In this document: positions 16,758-24,216 of the stretch, piece by piece
How the letters are laid out: each line of letters starts with the position of its first letter
Position numbering within the stretch: position 1 is the stretch's first letter
Origin: Sulfurimonas hongkongensis
GTDB taxonomy: Bacteria > Campylobacterota > Campylobacteria > Campylobacterales > Sulfurimonadaceae
Assembly (NCBI RefSeq): GCF_000445475.1
Contig: NZ_AUPZ01000019.1
Coordinates: forward strand, 1-37,229
Direction of reading: 5' to 3'
DNA length: 37,229 nucleotides
Made by a program: the position numbers and the translations under genes
Notes under the pieces: model-generated
What the model was told of the DNA's origin: nothing
What the model saw: only the letters and a program-made list of their open reading frames with translations
The model's database searches: none

Positions 16758-16988
16758 ATGGCAAAGATAGATGAAATAAAAGAGTGGCTAAACTTTCTAA
16801 ATAGGTTATTTACTATAGGATTGGTTACGCTATTAGGTATTGTTGGATGGTTGTTTATGAATTACACCACAGTAAGCAATGTTTTAATAGGTAGTGCATT
16901 GATAGGTATATTGGTATTGACTGTTGTGTTAATATTGCTTTCTAGAAAAATCATATCTAATATAAAAATGATGAAGGATTTAAAATGA
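16758..16988 (+). CDS. Small two-helix membrane protein
   Basis: A 76-residue protein with a charged N-terminus (MAKIDEIKEWL) and two hydrophobic segments, about 17-34 (IGLVTLLGIVGWLF) and about 42-63 (LIGSALIGILVLTVVLIL), ending in a basic tail SRKIISNIKMMKDLK. The ATG at 16758 was preferred over an upstream in-frame TTG at 16728, because it lies just after a strong -10 box and has no ribosome-binding site, which suggests a leaderless mRNA. Tightly followed by a 29-residue membrane peptide, with ATGA overlap. Function unknown. It lies near a lone antitoxin gene on the other strand. Confidence 0.7.
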   Translation: MAKIDEIKEWLNFLNRLFTIGLVTLLGIVGWLFMNYTTVSNVLIGSALIGILVLTVVLILLSRKIISNIKMMKDLK

Positions 16989-17074
16989 TTGAGTATGTTG
17001 TTGCTGCTAGCTTGTTGCTAGCTATAGGTGTTTTTAGTTATATCTCTTTAAAAACATTAAATATTTCTTTATAA
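16985..17074 (+). CDS. 29-residue single-helix membrane peptide
   Basis: A short frame (begins MIEYVVAASLLLAIGV, ends with LNISL) whose ATG overlaps the stop of the preceding small membrane gene by 4 bases (ATGA), giving translational coupling. Most of its length is one hydrophobic helix. It could be a subunit of a small membrane complex with its partner, a toxin-like peptide, or a chance frame. The coupling and hydrophobic composition favour a real gene. Confidence 0.5.
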   Translation: MIEYVVAASLLLAIGVFSYISLKTLNISL

Positions 17075-17101
17075 ATTTAGAGTTTTTTTGAAGTAGTGTT
17101 T

Positions 17102-17365
17102 TTACATTCCAGTTTCAAATAAATCCTCATCGCTATCATCAAAATCATTTTTGCTAAGACCAATGGCGATTTTTCCAAAGTTATCTAGTTCATTATCTGA
17201 CCAAAAACTCCATTCATCACTTGAGTTATTTATCTTTATATACTTTTCATAGTCCATAACTACCACAAAAGGCTTTTCTCTTTTAGTTATGAGTATGTCA
17301 CCCCTTAGAGCTTCTTGAAGTCTTTGTGAGTTTTGTTTTATCTCTGATGCGGATATAGTATGCAT
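17102..17365 (-). CDS. Lone Phd/YefM-type antitoxin
   Basis: An 87-residue protein with the Phd/YefM N-terminal DNA-binding pattern: MHTISASEIKQNSQRLQEAL, then ILITKREKPFVVVMDYEKY. Its acidic C-terminal tail (FDDSDEDLFETGM) would normally wrap a cognate toxin. No RelE, YoeB, Doc or PIN toxin gene lies immediately downstream; the next leftward gene is topA. It may be an orphan antitoxin used as a repressor or as protection against a toxin elsewhere. The start ATG at 17365 is preceded by AAGGAC. Confidence 0.8.
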   Translation of the reverse strand: MHTISASEIKQNSQRLQEALRGDILITKREKPFVVVMDYEKYIKINNSSDEWSFWSDNELDNFGKIAIGLSKNDFDDSDEDLFETGM

Positions 17366-17447
17366 GATTGTCCTTTTTGTCTATTTTAGTCATTATAGCT
17401 ATAAATAGAGCAAGAAGTCAATTTTAAAAAAAGTTCACAAAGAAAGT

Positions 17448-17474
17448 TAAAGTTATATTTTACAGTGTCGATAT
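17448..17474 (+). promoter_or_regulatory. Sigma28 (FliA) promoter of the first flagellin gene
   Basis: TAAAGTTA (17448-17455), then 11 bases, then GTCGATAT (17467-17474), matching the flagellar sigma28 consensus TAAAGTTT-N11-GCCGATAA in 13 of 16 positions with exact spacing. Predicted start of transcription near 17482, giving a leader of about 70 bases before the flagellin ATG. Confidence 0.85.
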
Positions 17475-17552
17475 ACTTAATATCAAGGCAAGGATGCCAA
17501 GATAAAAACTTAAAACAAGAGCGAAAGGCTCTTCCATAGAAAAGGATTTATT

Positions 17553-18785
17553 ATGGGATTTAGAATTAACACAAACATTGCGGCAATGAACGCACACAGA
17601 AACGCTCAACAAACTAACTTGGGACTTGACAAGAGTCTTAACTCGCTTAGTTCAGGTTTAAGAATTAACAAAGCGGCAGACGATGCTTCTGGTATGGCTA
17701 TTGCCGATTCACTTCGTCAACAAGCTCAAGGTCTAGGTCAGGCTGTAGCAAACGCTAATGATGGTATTGGTGTTGTCCAGACTGCTGATGGTGCATTAGA
17801 AGAGTATATAAATATCTCTAACACTATTAGAACGAAAGCTATCCAAGCTGCATCTGATGGTCAAAACTTACAATCTCGTGAAGCTATTCAAGCAGATATC
17901 GATAGACTTATGGAAGAGGCTCAAAATATTGCTTCAACTACTTCGTTTAATGGTCAAACGCTTTTAAATGGTGCTTATGAGAACAAATCATTTCATATCG
18001 GTGCATACTCCGGTGAGACGGTAAAACTCTCTATAGGAGACTCTCAAACTCATAGTGTTGCTAACAACTTTGCTATGACATCTTCAACAACAGCGGCAAC
18101 AGGTCCTAATACTGCTGGATTTGGTAGTACATCAGCTGGAGCTGCTGCAGGTACAGCTGGTTTAACAGTAACAGTGGGTACTGGTGCTGATCAAAAAACA
18201 GTTAATACAGGTACTGTAAATATAACTGAGGGTGAACATGAAGCTTACGAAATAGCTCAACAGGTTGTTGATGCTTTTAATGCAAAAGCACAAGAGGATG
18301 GTGTTGATGTAAGAGCGAGTGTTTTTGAGAGTTCAAGTTCAACTCCGGGAGCTGCAATATTTGCTATTCGTGTAGACTCTTCTAAAGATTTAAGTAGTAT
18401 GTCTATTACAGATAATGTAAATGATGGAAAATCAGCGGCAATCCAAGCTGCAGCAACAGCAGGTGCCAACAATAACTTCTCTACAATAGATGTTACTACT
18501 AAAGATGGTGCTGAGAGAGCGATTATTATCTCTGACTACGCTTTAAGAGATCTTGATAAAACTAGATCAGATATAGGTTCGGTTCAAAACCAACTTGAGT
18601 CTACTATCAGAAATATCTCTGTAACTCAGGTAAACGTTCAAGCCGCCGAGTCTCAGATTCGTGATGTTGACTTTGCCGCAGAGAGTGCAAACTTTTCAAA
18701 ACTTAACATCCTAGCTCAGTCTGGTACATACGCTATGAGTCAAGCTAATGCTGTTCAGCAAAATGTGATGAGATTGTTACAGTAG
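17553..18785 (+). CDS. flaA: Flagellin (FlaA-type, sigma28-driven)
   Basis: A 410-residue flagellin. The N-terminal D0/D1 (MGFRINTNIAAMNAHRNAQQ, then SLNSLSSGLRINKAADDASG) and C-terminal D1/D0 (QIRDVDFAAESANFSKLN ... MSQANAVQQNVMRLLQ) are conserved. The central 190 residues are Ser/Thr/Ala-rich and form the exposed part where sialic-acid-like sugars are usually attached. ATG at 17553 with AAGGA upstream. Followed by a terminator, then by a second flagellin nearly identical at both ends. Exported by the flagellar type III system, so no signal peptide is expected. By promoter type this is the FlaA-like major flagellin. Confidence 0.95.
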   Translation: MGFRINTNIAAMNAHRNAQQTNLGLDKSLNSLSSGLRINKAADDASGMAIADSLRQQAQGLGQAVANANDGIGVVQTADGALEEYINISNTIRTKAIQAASDGQNLQSREAIQADIDRLMEEAQNIASTTSFNGQTLLNGAYENKSFHIGAYSGETVKLSIGDSQTHSVANNFAMTSSTTAATGPNTAGFGSTSAGAAAGTAGLTVTVGTGADQKTVNTGTVNITEGEHEAYEIAQQVVDAFNAKAQEDGVDVRASVFESSSSTPGAAIFAIRVDSSKDLSSMSITDNVNDGKSAAIQAAATAGANNNFSTIDVTTKDGAERAIIISDYALRDLDKTRSDIGSVQNQLESTIRNISVTQVNVQAAESQIRDVDFAAESANFSKLNILAQSGTYAMSQANAVQQNVMRLLQ

Positions 18786-18815
18786 TAACTCTTCTCTAAC
18801 TTTGCTAAACAAACT

Positions 18816-18848
18816 CACTCCCAAGTTTTTTTTTGGGAGTGTTTTACT
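18816..18848 (+). terminator. Intrinsic terminator after the first flagellin
   Basis: CACTCCCAA (18816-18824) and TTGGGAGTG (18833-18841) form a perfect 9-bp stem with a short T-rich loop, followed by TTTT and further T-rich sequence. It separates the two flagellin transcripts. Confidence 0.85.
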
Positions 18849-18922
18849 CTTCTTTTTAAAACCTCTCTTATGAACATTCACTACCTCAAACAATTATAAA
18901 ATATAAGCCGACATTATCAACT

Positions 18923-18940
18923 TTGGAACACTCCTTGCTT
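18923..18940 (+). promoter_or_regulatory. Sigma54 promoter of the second flagellin gene
   Basis: TTGGAACA (18923-18930) and TTGCTT (18935-18940) make a -24/-12 pair. GG at 18925-18926 and GC at 18937-18938 are separated by exactly 10 bases. This equals the flaB-type sigma54 promoter of Campylobacter. Transcription is expected near 18950, about 25 bases before the ATG. Confidence 0.88.
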
Positions 18941-18974
18941 AAACCATACAAATAACCACTAAAAAGGATTTGTG

Positions 18975-20195
18975 ATGGGATTTAGAATTAACACAAATAT
19001 TGCAGCAATGAATGCTCATAGGAACGCTCAACAAACTAACTTAGGACTTGATAAAAGTCTTAACTCACTTAGTTCAGGTTTAAGAATTAACAAGGCGGCA
19101 GACGATGCTTCTGGTATGGCTATTGCCGATTCACTTCGTCAACAAGCTCAGGGTCTAGGACAGGCAATCATGAATGCAAATGATGGTATCGGCGTTGCCC
19201 AAACAGCTGATGGTGCCCTAGAAGAGTATATAAATATAACAAACATCATCAGAACAAAGTCCATCCAAGCTGCGTCTGATGGTCAAAACTTGCAGTCTCG
19301 CGAGGCTATTCAAGCAGATATAGATAGGCTTTTAGAAGAGGCTCAAAATATCGCTTCAACTACTTCATTTAATGGACAAACACTGCTAAATGGAGCTTTT
19401 CAAAACAAATCCTTTCATATAGGTGCGTTTTCTGGAGAGACTGTAAAAGTATCCATAGGAGACTCTCAGATTGAGAAAGTATCCACATTTGCTATGACTT
19501 CTGCCACAACTGCTAACAGTGCTGGTACTGTTGGATTTGGTAATACATCAGCTGGAGCTACTGCAGGTTCTGCTACTTTATCAGTAACAGTAGCTGGTAC
19601 TGCTACAGCTGTTACATCAGGTCCTGTAGCTATAACTTCGGGAGCACATAGTTCTTATGCAATAGCTCAAAAAGTGGTTGATGCGTTTAATGCAGATGCT
19701 CAGACTAACGGTGTTGATGTAAGAGCGAGTGTTTTTGAGACTTCAAGTTCGATGCCTGGAACTCCTTCATTTGCTATTCGTGTTGCTTCTAGTTATGATT
19801 TAAGTGGTATGAATATTACTGAGACTGTAGATGATGGAAAAACAGCATCAATCCAAACTACAGCATCTGTAGGTCTTAACAATAATTTTTCTACAATCGA
19901 TGTTACCACTAAAGATGGTGCTGAAATAGCGATCATTATTACTGACTTTGCTTTAAGAGAGCTTGATGCAACAAGGGCAGATTTGGGTTCAGTTCAAAAT
20001 CAACTTGAATCAACCATCAGAAATATCTCTGTTACTCAGGTCAATGTCCAAGCCGCCGAGTCCCAGATTCGTGATGTTGACTTTGCGGCAGAGAGTGCAA
20101 ACTTTGCAAAACTCAACATCCTAGCTCAGTCTGGTTCATACGCCATGAGTCAAGCTAATGCAGTTCAGCAAAATGTGCTTAAACTATTACAATAG
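18975..20195 (+). CDS. flaB: Flagellin (FlaB-type, sigma54-driven)
   Basis: A 406-residue flagellin, almost identical to the first in its first 130 and last 90 residues, and different in the middle. ATG at 18975 was chosen rather than the GTG at 18972: it has AGGA at the same 6-base distance as in the first gene and gives the same N-terminus MGFRINTNIAAMNAHR. Typical differences include QAIMNANDGIGVAQTAD. The exposed centre is again Ser/Thr/Ala-rich (TSATTANSAGTVGFGN). The distinct promoter class points to the basal or minor flagellin role of FlaB. Shared ends suggest tandem duplication kept alike by gene conversion. Confidence 0.95.
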   Translation: MGFRINTNIAAMNAHRNAQQTNLGLDKSLNSLSSGLRINKAADDASGMAIADSLRQQAQGLGQAIMNANDGIGVAQTADGALEEYINITNIIRTKSIQAASDGQNLQSREAIQADIDRLLEEAQNIASTTSFNGQTLLNGAFQNKSFHIGAFSGETVKVSIGDSQIEKVSTFAMTSATTANSAGTVGFGNTSAGATAGSATLSVTVAGTATAVTSGPVAITSGAHSSYAIAQKVVDAFNADAQTNGVDVRASVFETSSSMPGTPSFAIRVASSYDLSGMNITETVDDGKTASIQTTASVGLNNNFSTIDVTTKDGAEIAIIITDFALRELDATRADLGSVQNQLESTIRNISVTQVNVQAAESQIRDVDFAAESANFAKLNILAQSGSYAMSQANAVQQNVLKLLQ

Positions 20196-20207
20196 AACTT
20201 ACTGATC

Positions 20208-20342
20208 AATCTATAAACTAGATTCCGTGTCGGAGCACGGAATGACGGTTTCTCATCATTCTGAATCAAGCACGAAATGATGGTTTTTTGTCATCCTGCG
20301 GTGTGATGGTTTTTCGTCATCCTGAACTTGATTCAGGATCTA
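20208..20342. repeat. Composite palindromic repeat after the second flagellin
   Basis: ATTCCGTG (20222-20229) and CACGGAAT (20236-20243) form the same hairpin as at 12799, with 24 identical bases at 20208-20231. GTCATCCTG units are repeated at about 20289 and 20316, and ATCCTGAA/TTCAGGAT (20319-20339) makes a second hairpin. The right end overlaps the last codons of the leftward gene at 20333. Probably transcribed as the end of flaB. Confidence 0.75.
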
Positions 20343-20785
20343 GCTTGAGTGCTCTCTAGCGATTTTAATGTTTTTAAGAGCTGGTGTTCATATGTCTTGA
20401 TGATATTATCAGTTGAGTCTATAAAGAGTTTTTTCATATTTTTGATGTGCTTTTTTTTGTCTTTTAGTCCCTCTGTGTTGAAAAAATCTGTTATATATGA
20501 AGCTATGAGTTGTAGATATATAAGCATGATTTGATGTAGTTCGTCTTCATATGAGTAAAGTGCCTCTGTCATAAACTTTATAATACTACTCTCAAAGTGT
20601 TGCTCACTAGATGAACTACTCTCTTTAAACTCTTGCAGTAACTTTTGGTAGTGCTTAACATTTTTTTCTCTGTCTTTTAAGTTTTGTGTCTCTTGCTCTG
20701 TTAGAGTCTTTGAAGAGTACTTATCTAATATCTCTGTTAAGTCTTTTTTAATGTTTAGTTTATCTATATCTTGAAGTGCTTTCAT
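20333..20785 (-). CDS. Unrecognised coiled-coil protein next to the flagellins
   Basis: A 150-residue, Lys/Glu-rich, mostly helical protein. It begins MKALQDIDKLNIKKDL, has a polyserine stretch ESSSSSEQHF at about 56-65, and a long amphipathic helix region with one more hydrophobic section (ALYSYEDELHQIMLIYLQL). No signal peptide or clear family. It lies between the second flagellin and maf, on the other strand, so a flagellin chaperone, glycosylation helper or unrelated role are all open. Its last codons (A-R-S-stop) come from the palindromic repeat, so the original C-terminus may have differed. Confidence 0.7.
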   Translation of the reverse strand: MKALQDIDKLNIKKDLTEILDKYSSKTLTEQETQNLKDREKNVKHYQKLLQEFKESSSSSEQHFESSIIKFMTEALYSYEDELHQIMLIYLQLIASYITDFFNTEGLKDKKKHIKNMKKLFIDSTDNIIKTYEHQLLKTLKSLESTQARS

Positions 20786-20854
20786 TTGTATTGCTCTTTG
20801 AATGATTTAAAAATACTATATCGAAATATTCTTTTATAGATTATAAAATTTAGA

Positions 20855-20860
20855 TATAAT
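20855..20860 (+). promoter_or_regulatory. -10 box of the glycan island
   Basis: TATAAT at 20855-20860, after an AT-rich stretch, lies 29 bases before the maf start, which has AAGGGG upstream. Sigma70-type promoters in this phylum usually show only the -10. No sigma28 or sigma54 match was seen here, so maf may be expressed constitutively. Confidence 0.5.
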
Positions 20861-20888
20861 AACCTTCATATCAAAAGGGGATAAGTAG

Positions 20889-23510
20889 ATGCAAGATATA
20901 GAGTCTGTTGTAGTTCAAAACTATGAAAAAAGTATGCTTTACTTTGAACAAAGTCATCCTGACCTTTTTAACAAACTAAAAGCACTTGAACTGCTTCTTG
21001 GTGAGGGCAAATACCCACAAAAGTATGACCTAGAGTTTAAAGATGGCTACTTTGATGTTGTAGAGCTAGCCTCTGGTAATTTTCTATATAATATGGACTC
21101 TTATAAACACTCTCATAACTTAGTAAAAGAGATAAACTTCAAAAAAGATGCACATGTAATAGAGACTTTTTATAACCATAACTTTGATGATGAGTCAGTT
21201 AAAGCCGCAAAACAATTAACAGCTAACCATACTTACGCAACAACTGCTCCAATAGTAAACTACTACAACAAAAATATTGAAAAATCCATGTCTATGAAAA
21301 AAATACATAAGTTTATGTTCCTAGGGGTTGGGCTTGGTCTCCATATACAAAACATAAGTCAAAAAACGGGTGCGGATGTTTTTTTAGTCTTAGAAGATGA
21401 TATAGAGCTATTTAGGCTATCTCTTTTTACATGTAACTACGAAGAAACATTTAAGGGTAGAGAGGTTTTTTTTGGCATAGCCCAAAATAACCCAGAGTTT
21501 GAAGAGACTTTTGCACATTTTTATGAATATGCTTTTATACGAAACCACTACTTAAAATTTTCTCTTTTTTCATCAAAAGATGAAGTACTTATAAAAAAAA
21601 TACAGACTGCAATACTCAGCAGATCAGAACACTGCTACTCTCATGCAGCACTTCTTGAGAAGGGCTCTAGGGTTTTAGAAAAAATTAGTAAAGATTATAA
21701 ATTTTTTAGCATGCTCAAAAAAGATGAAAAGTTTTTTGATGATAAGCCCATACTTGTTTTGGGTGCTGGTCCATCTCTGGGTGCAAACAAAGAGTGGTTA
21801 AGACAACACCAAAACAACTTTATCATCATCGCTCCTTTTTCGACTTTACGAGTTTTGTATCACCTTAATATCGCCCCAGACATCATTGTTCACATAGATG
21901 AAGGAGACGCTTTTGCTGAGCGTAGTATAGAACTATATGAAGGAAAGAAGGAGTTTTTCAAAAACTCTCTTTTTATCTTTAGTGCTTCTATCCCACAACT
22001 TTTCTTTGATACATTTGACAAAGATGCCATCTATCTACTAGAAGATAGAACCCAGTACAAGCTAAATGACAACTACCTAGAGATAGCAAGTGTGGGTGAA
22101 GCAGTTTACGCTATAGCCCTCTCACTAACGCGTCAAAATGTTTACTTGCTAGGTCTTGATATGGCACTAGCGGATGATGGTTCAAGTCACTCAAGAACAC
22201 ACTCTAAAGGCAAAGCCGATACTTCACTAGCAGATAAACTAGATGATGTAGCGGATATCCGAAAAACCGTGCTAAATGTGAGAGGTAACTTTAGAGATAA
22301 AGTTGTAACTATGCCACTCTTTACTATGTCTATAACACTTATAAATCTACAAACCAAAAAGTACAGATCTAAAGATCAACAGATATACAACCTTAGTGAT
22401 GGTGCATACTTTGACAACACTACACCTTTAAGACCAGAAATAGTAGAGTTTAAAAACAAAGATGAACAAGAGTATGGAGTAGTACAGAGTGAGTACGGCA
22501 TAACTTTTATAGGTTACTATAAAAAGATAAATAGTGATAACGTTTATGATATAGATGTCTACATAGATGGCAACCATATCGATACTCTAAGAGCTGATAA
22601 GGCGCTTAAGAGCGTAGAAGAGGCTTTTGATGTAGATAGCAATGGATTTGAGTTTGTTCTTGAAGAAAAGTACCTTAAAGAGTCACATCTACTTGAGTTT
22701 AAAGAGAGCAAAAGTGGCAAGCTACTCATGGATGGATCTGTCAAGACTATAAGTATGCAGGATGAAAAATTTAATGAGCTTAGATTTATGGATAGTGTTG
22801 AACACATTGATGATAAAGAAATTAAAAATGCCTACTGCAAAGATGCTATAGGATTTATGGCGACTGAGGAGAATTTGGCAGATGTGGAGTTTGTAAACTA
22901 TATCAAAGAACTAATGGTTAGATTTCCTGATGTTGAATTTAAGGGGTTTTGTTTTGATGATACTTGTCTAAATAACCTAAAGTCAGTTTTTGGTGAGTTT
23001 GGCTCAACAATCAAAATTAAAATTGTTACCTCTGGGTTAGAAGTTATTGAAAACATCGAAATATTTATTTACACGAAAAAAAGTTTAGAAAATAATTCTC
23101 ACAATGTATTAGTTAAAAAAATGGTACATAAATGTAAGTGCATCCATAGAATTATGTTTGATAAATCAAGAAAAAATAAATTACTGAAAGATGTAGGAAT
23201 TATTGACCAAAATGATTGGTTTCTTAAAAATGCTCCTTCTCTTGGAATAAACCAACAAGACTTTATCAATGCACAATACAACAGAAATCTGTTGCTAGCA
23301 CAATTGGCTTATAAACAAGGCTTAAATATTGAAGTTACTTTAGATACAAATTCTTATGATTGGATGTATTTTGATCAATTGGAATATTTATTAAAATACT
23401 CTCAGTACAAAAAACTTGTAACTAAAATTCCATATCTTTTTCATAATAAAATATTTGAAAGCCTTGTTTCTTCATCAGATGAAGTAATTAGTAGTAAACC
23501 AATAAAATAA
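20889..23510 (+). CDS. maf: Maf-family flagellin glycosyltransferase (motility accessory factor)
   Basis: An 873-residue Maf/DUF115 protein with the MptE-like core: a nucleotide site LVLGAGPSLGANKEWL at about 290-305 and a VHIDEGDAFAERS segment. Maf proteins transfer CMP-nonulosonic acids (pseudaminic or legionaminic type) onto Ser/Thr of flagellin in the cytoplasm before export. The family N-terminal domain with FMFLGVGLGLHIQNI is present. Residues after about 650 are a separate region whose coding DNA is visibly more AT-rich than the first two-thirds. First gene of a long rightward cluster and next to the two flagellins, which fits the role. Confidence 0.92.
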   Translation: MQDIESVVVQNYEKSMLYFEQSHPDLFNKLKALELLLGEGKYPQKYDLEFKDGYFDVVELASGNFLYNMDSYKHSHNLVKEINFKKDAHVIETFYNHNFDDESVKAAKQLTANHTYATTAPIVNYYNKNIEKSMSMKKIHKFMFLGVGLGLHIQNISQKTGADVFLVLEDDIELFRLSLFTCNYEETFKGREVFFGIAQNNPEFEETFAHFYEYAFIRNHYLKFSLFSSKDEVLIKKIQTAILSRSEHCYSHAALLEKGSRVLEKISKDYKFFSMLKKDEKFFDDKPILVLGAGPSLGANKEWLRQHQNNFIIIAPFSTLRVLYHLNIAPDIIVHIDEGDAFAERSIELYEGKKEFFKNSLFIFSASIPQLFFDTFDKDAIYLLEDRTQYKLNDNYLEIASVGEAVYAIALSLTRQNVYLLGLDMALADDGSSHSRTHSKGKADTSLADKLDDVADIRKTVLNVRGNFRDKVVTMPLFTMSITLINLQTKKYRSKDQQIYNLSDGAYFDNTTPLRPEIVEFKNKDEQEYGVVQSEYGITFIGYYKKINSDNVYDIDVYIDGNHIDTLRADKALKSVEEAFDVDSNGFEFVLEEKYLKESHLLEFKESKSGKLLMDGSVKTISMQDEKFNELRFMDSVEHIDDKEIKNAYCKDAIGFMATEENLADVEFVNYIKELMVRFPDVEFKGFCFDDTCLNNLKSVFGEFGSTIKIKIVTSGLEVIENIEIFIYTKKSLENNSHNVLVKKMVHKCKCIHRIMFDKSRKNKLLKDVGIIDQNDWFLKNAPSLGINQQDFINAQYNRNLLLAQLAYKQGLNIEVTLDTNSYDWMYFDQLEYLLKYSQYKKLVTKIPYLFHNKIFESLVSSSDEVISSKPIK

Positions 23511-23523
23511 TAGCAAAAATGAA

Positions 23524-24216
23524 ATGAAAAAAGCCATCTTAATTCAAGCACGATTATCTTCAACAAGATTTCCAAACAAAATGATGCATGAATTAAATAA
23601 TTGCTCCTTGATAGAGTATGTTTACAATAGATGTAAAAACTCAACAATAGCCAATCAAGTTATTGTGATAACCTCTAATGATTTAACTGATGACCCGTTA
23701 TATGACCTATGTATTAAAAAACAAATTCCTGTCTTTAGAGGCAATTTGCATGATGTATTGCATAGATATATAGAAGCATCAAAATTTTATAACGTAGATA
23801 TAATCTGTAGAGTATGTGGGGATTCTCCTTTTGTTGACATTGGAGCTATAGACACCATGTTTAATGAAGTTGAAGAAAAACAGTTAGACTATATGTGCGC
23901 ATCTCAAACAATCAATGGGTTTATATCTGAGATAGTCACTTCAAGAGCATTAAATGATATATACAGTTGTGATATAGATAGAAATGATAAAGAGCATGTG
24001 ACTAGATATATTAAAAACAATAAAAAACTATTTAAGTGTAGAGAATTAAAGCTGGGCTTTGAGAATAAAAAGTTGAACTTTCACCCATTGACTGTTGACT
24101 ACCCAAAAGATTTATATGTAGTAAACTTGGTTGCTAAAGAGTTGCTAGGTTATAGTTTTTCATCGAAAGATATAGTCGATATATTAACAAATTCAAAGGT
24201 ACAAAATGATTTATAA
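23524..24216 (+). CDS. SpsF-like cytidylyltransferase family protein
   Basis: A 230-residue nucleotidyltransferase-fold protein. The N-terminus AILIQARLSSTRFPNKM is the nucleotide-binding motif of the SpsF/CMP-nonulosonate synthetase family, and VCGDSPFVDIGAID holds the metal-binding Asp. Likely couples CTP to a sugar acid or related glycan unit. It is shorter than and different from canonical NeuA or PseF, so the substrate may be an unusual sugar. No good ribosome-binding site is seen at 23524; the start is set by the conserved motif. It overlaps the radical SAM gene by 11 bases. Confidence 0.85.
   Translation: MKKAILIQARLSSTRFPNKMMHELNNCSLIEYVYNRCKNSTIANQVIVITSNDLTDDPLYDLCIKKQIPVFRGNLHDVLHRYIEASKFYNVDIICRVCGDSPFVDIGAIDTMFNEVEEKQLDYMCASQTINGFISEIVTSRALNDIYSCDIDRNDKEHVTRYIKNNKKLFKCRELKLGFENKKLNFHPLTVDYPKDLYVVNLVAKELLGYSFSSKDIVDILTNSKVQNDL

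Noticed and set aside
18890-18922. A second sigma28-like promoter for the second flagellin (AAAATATAAGCCGACAT)
   Set aside because: The -35 and -10 parts are too close and do not match the consensus; the sigma54 site just after it is far better.
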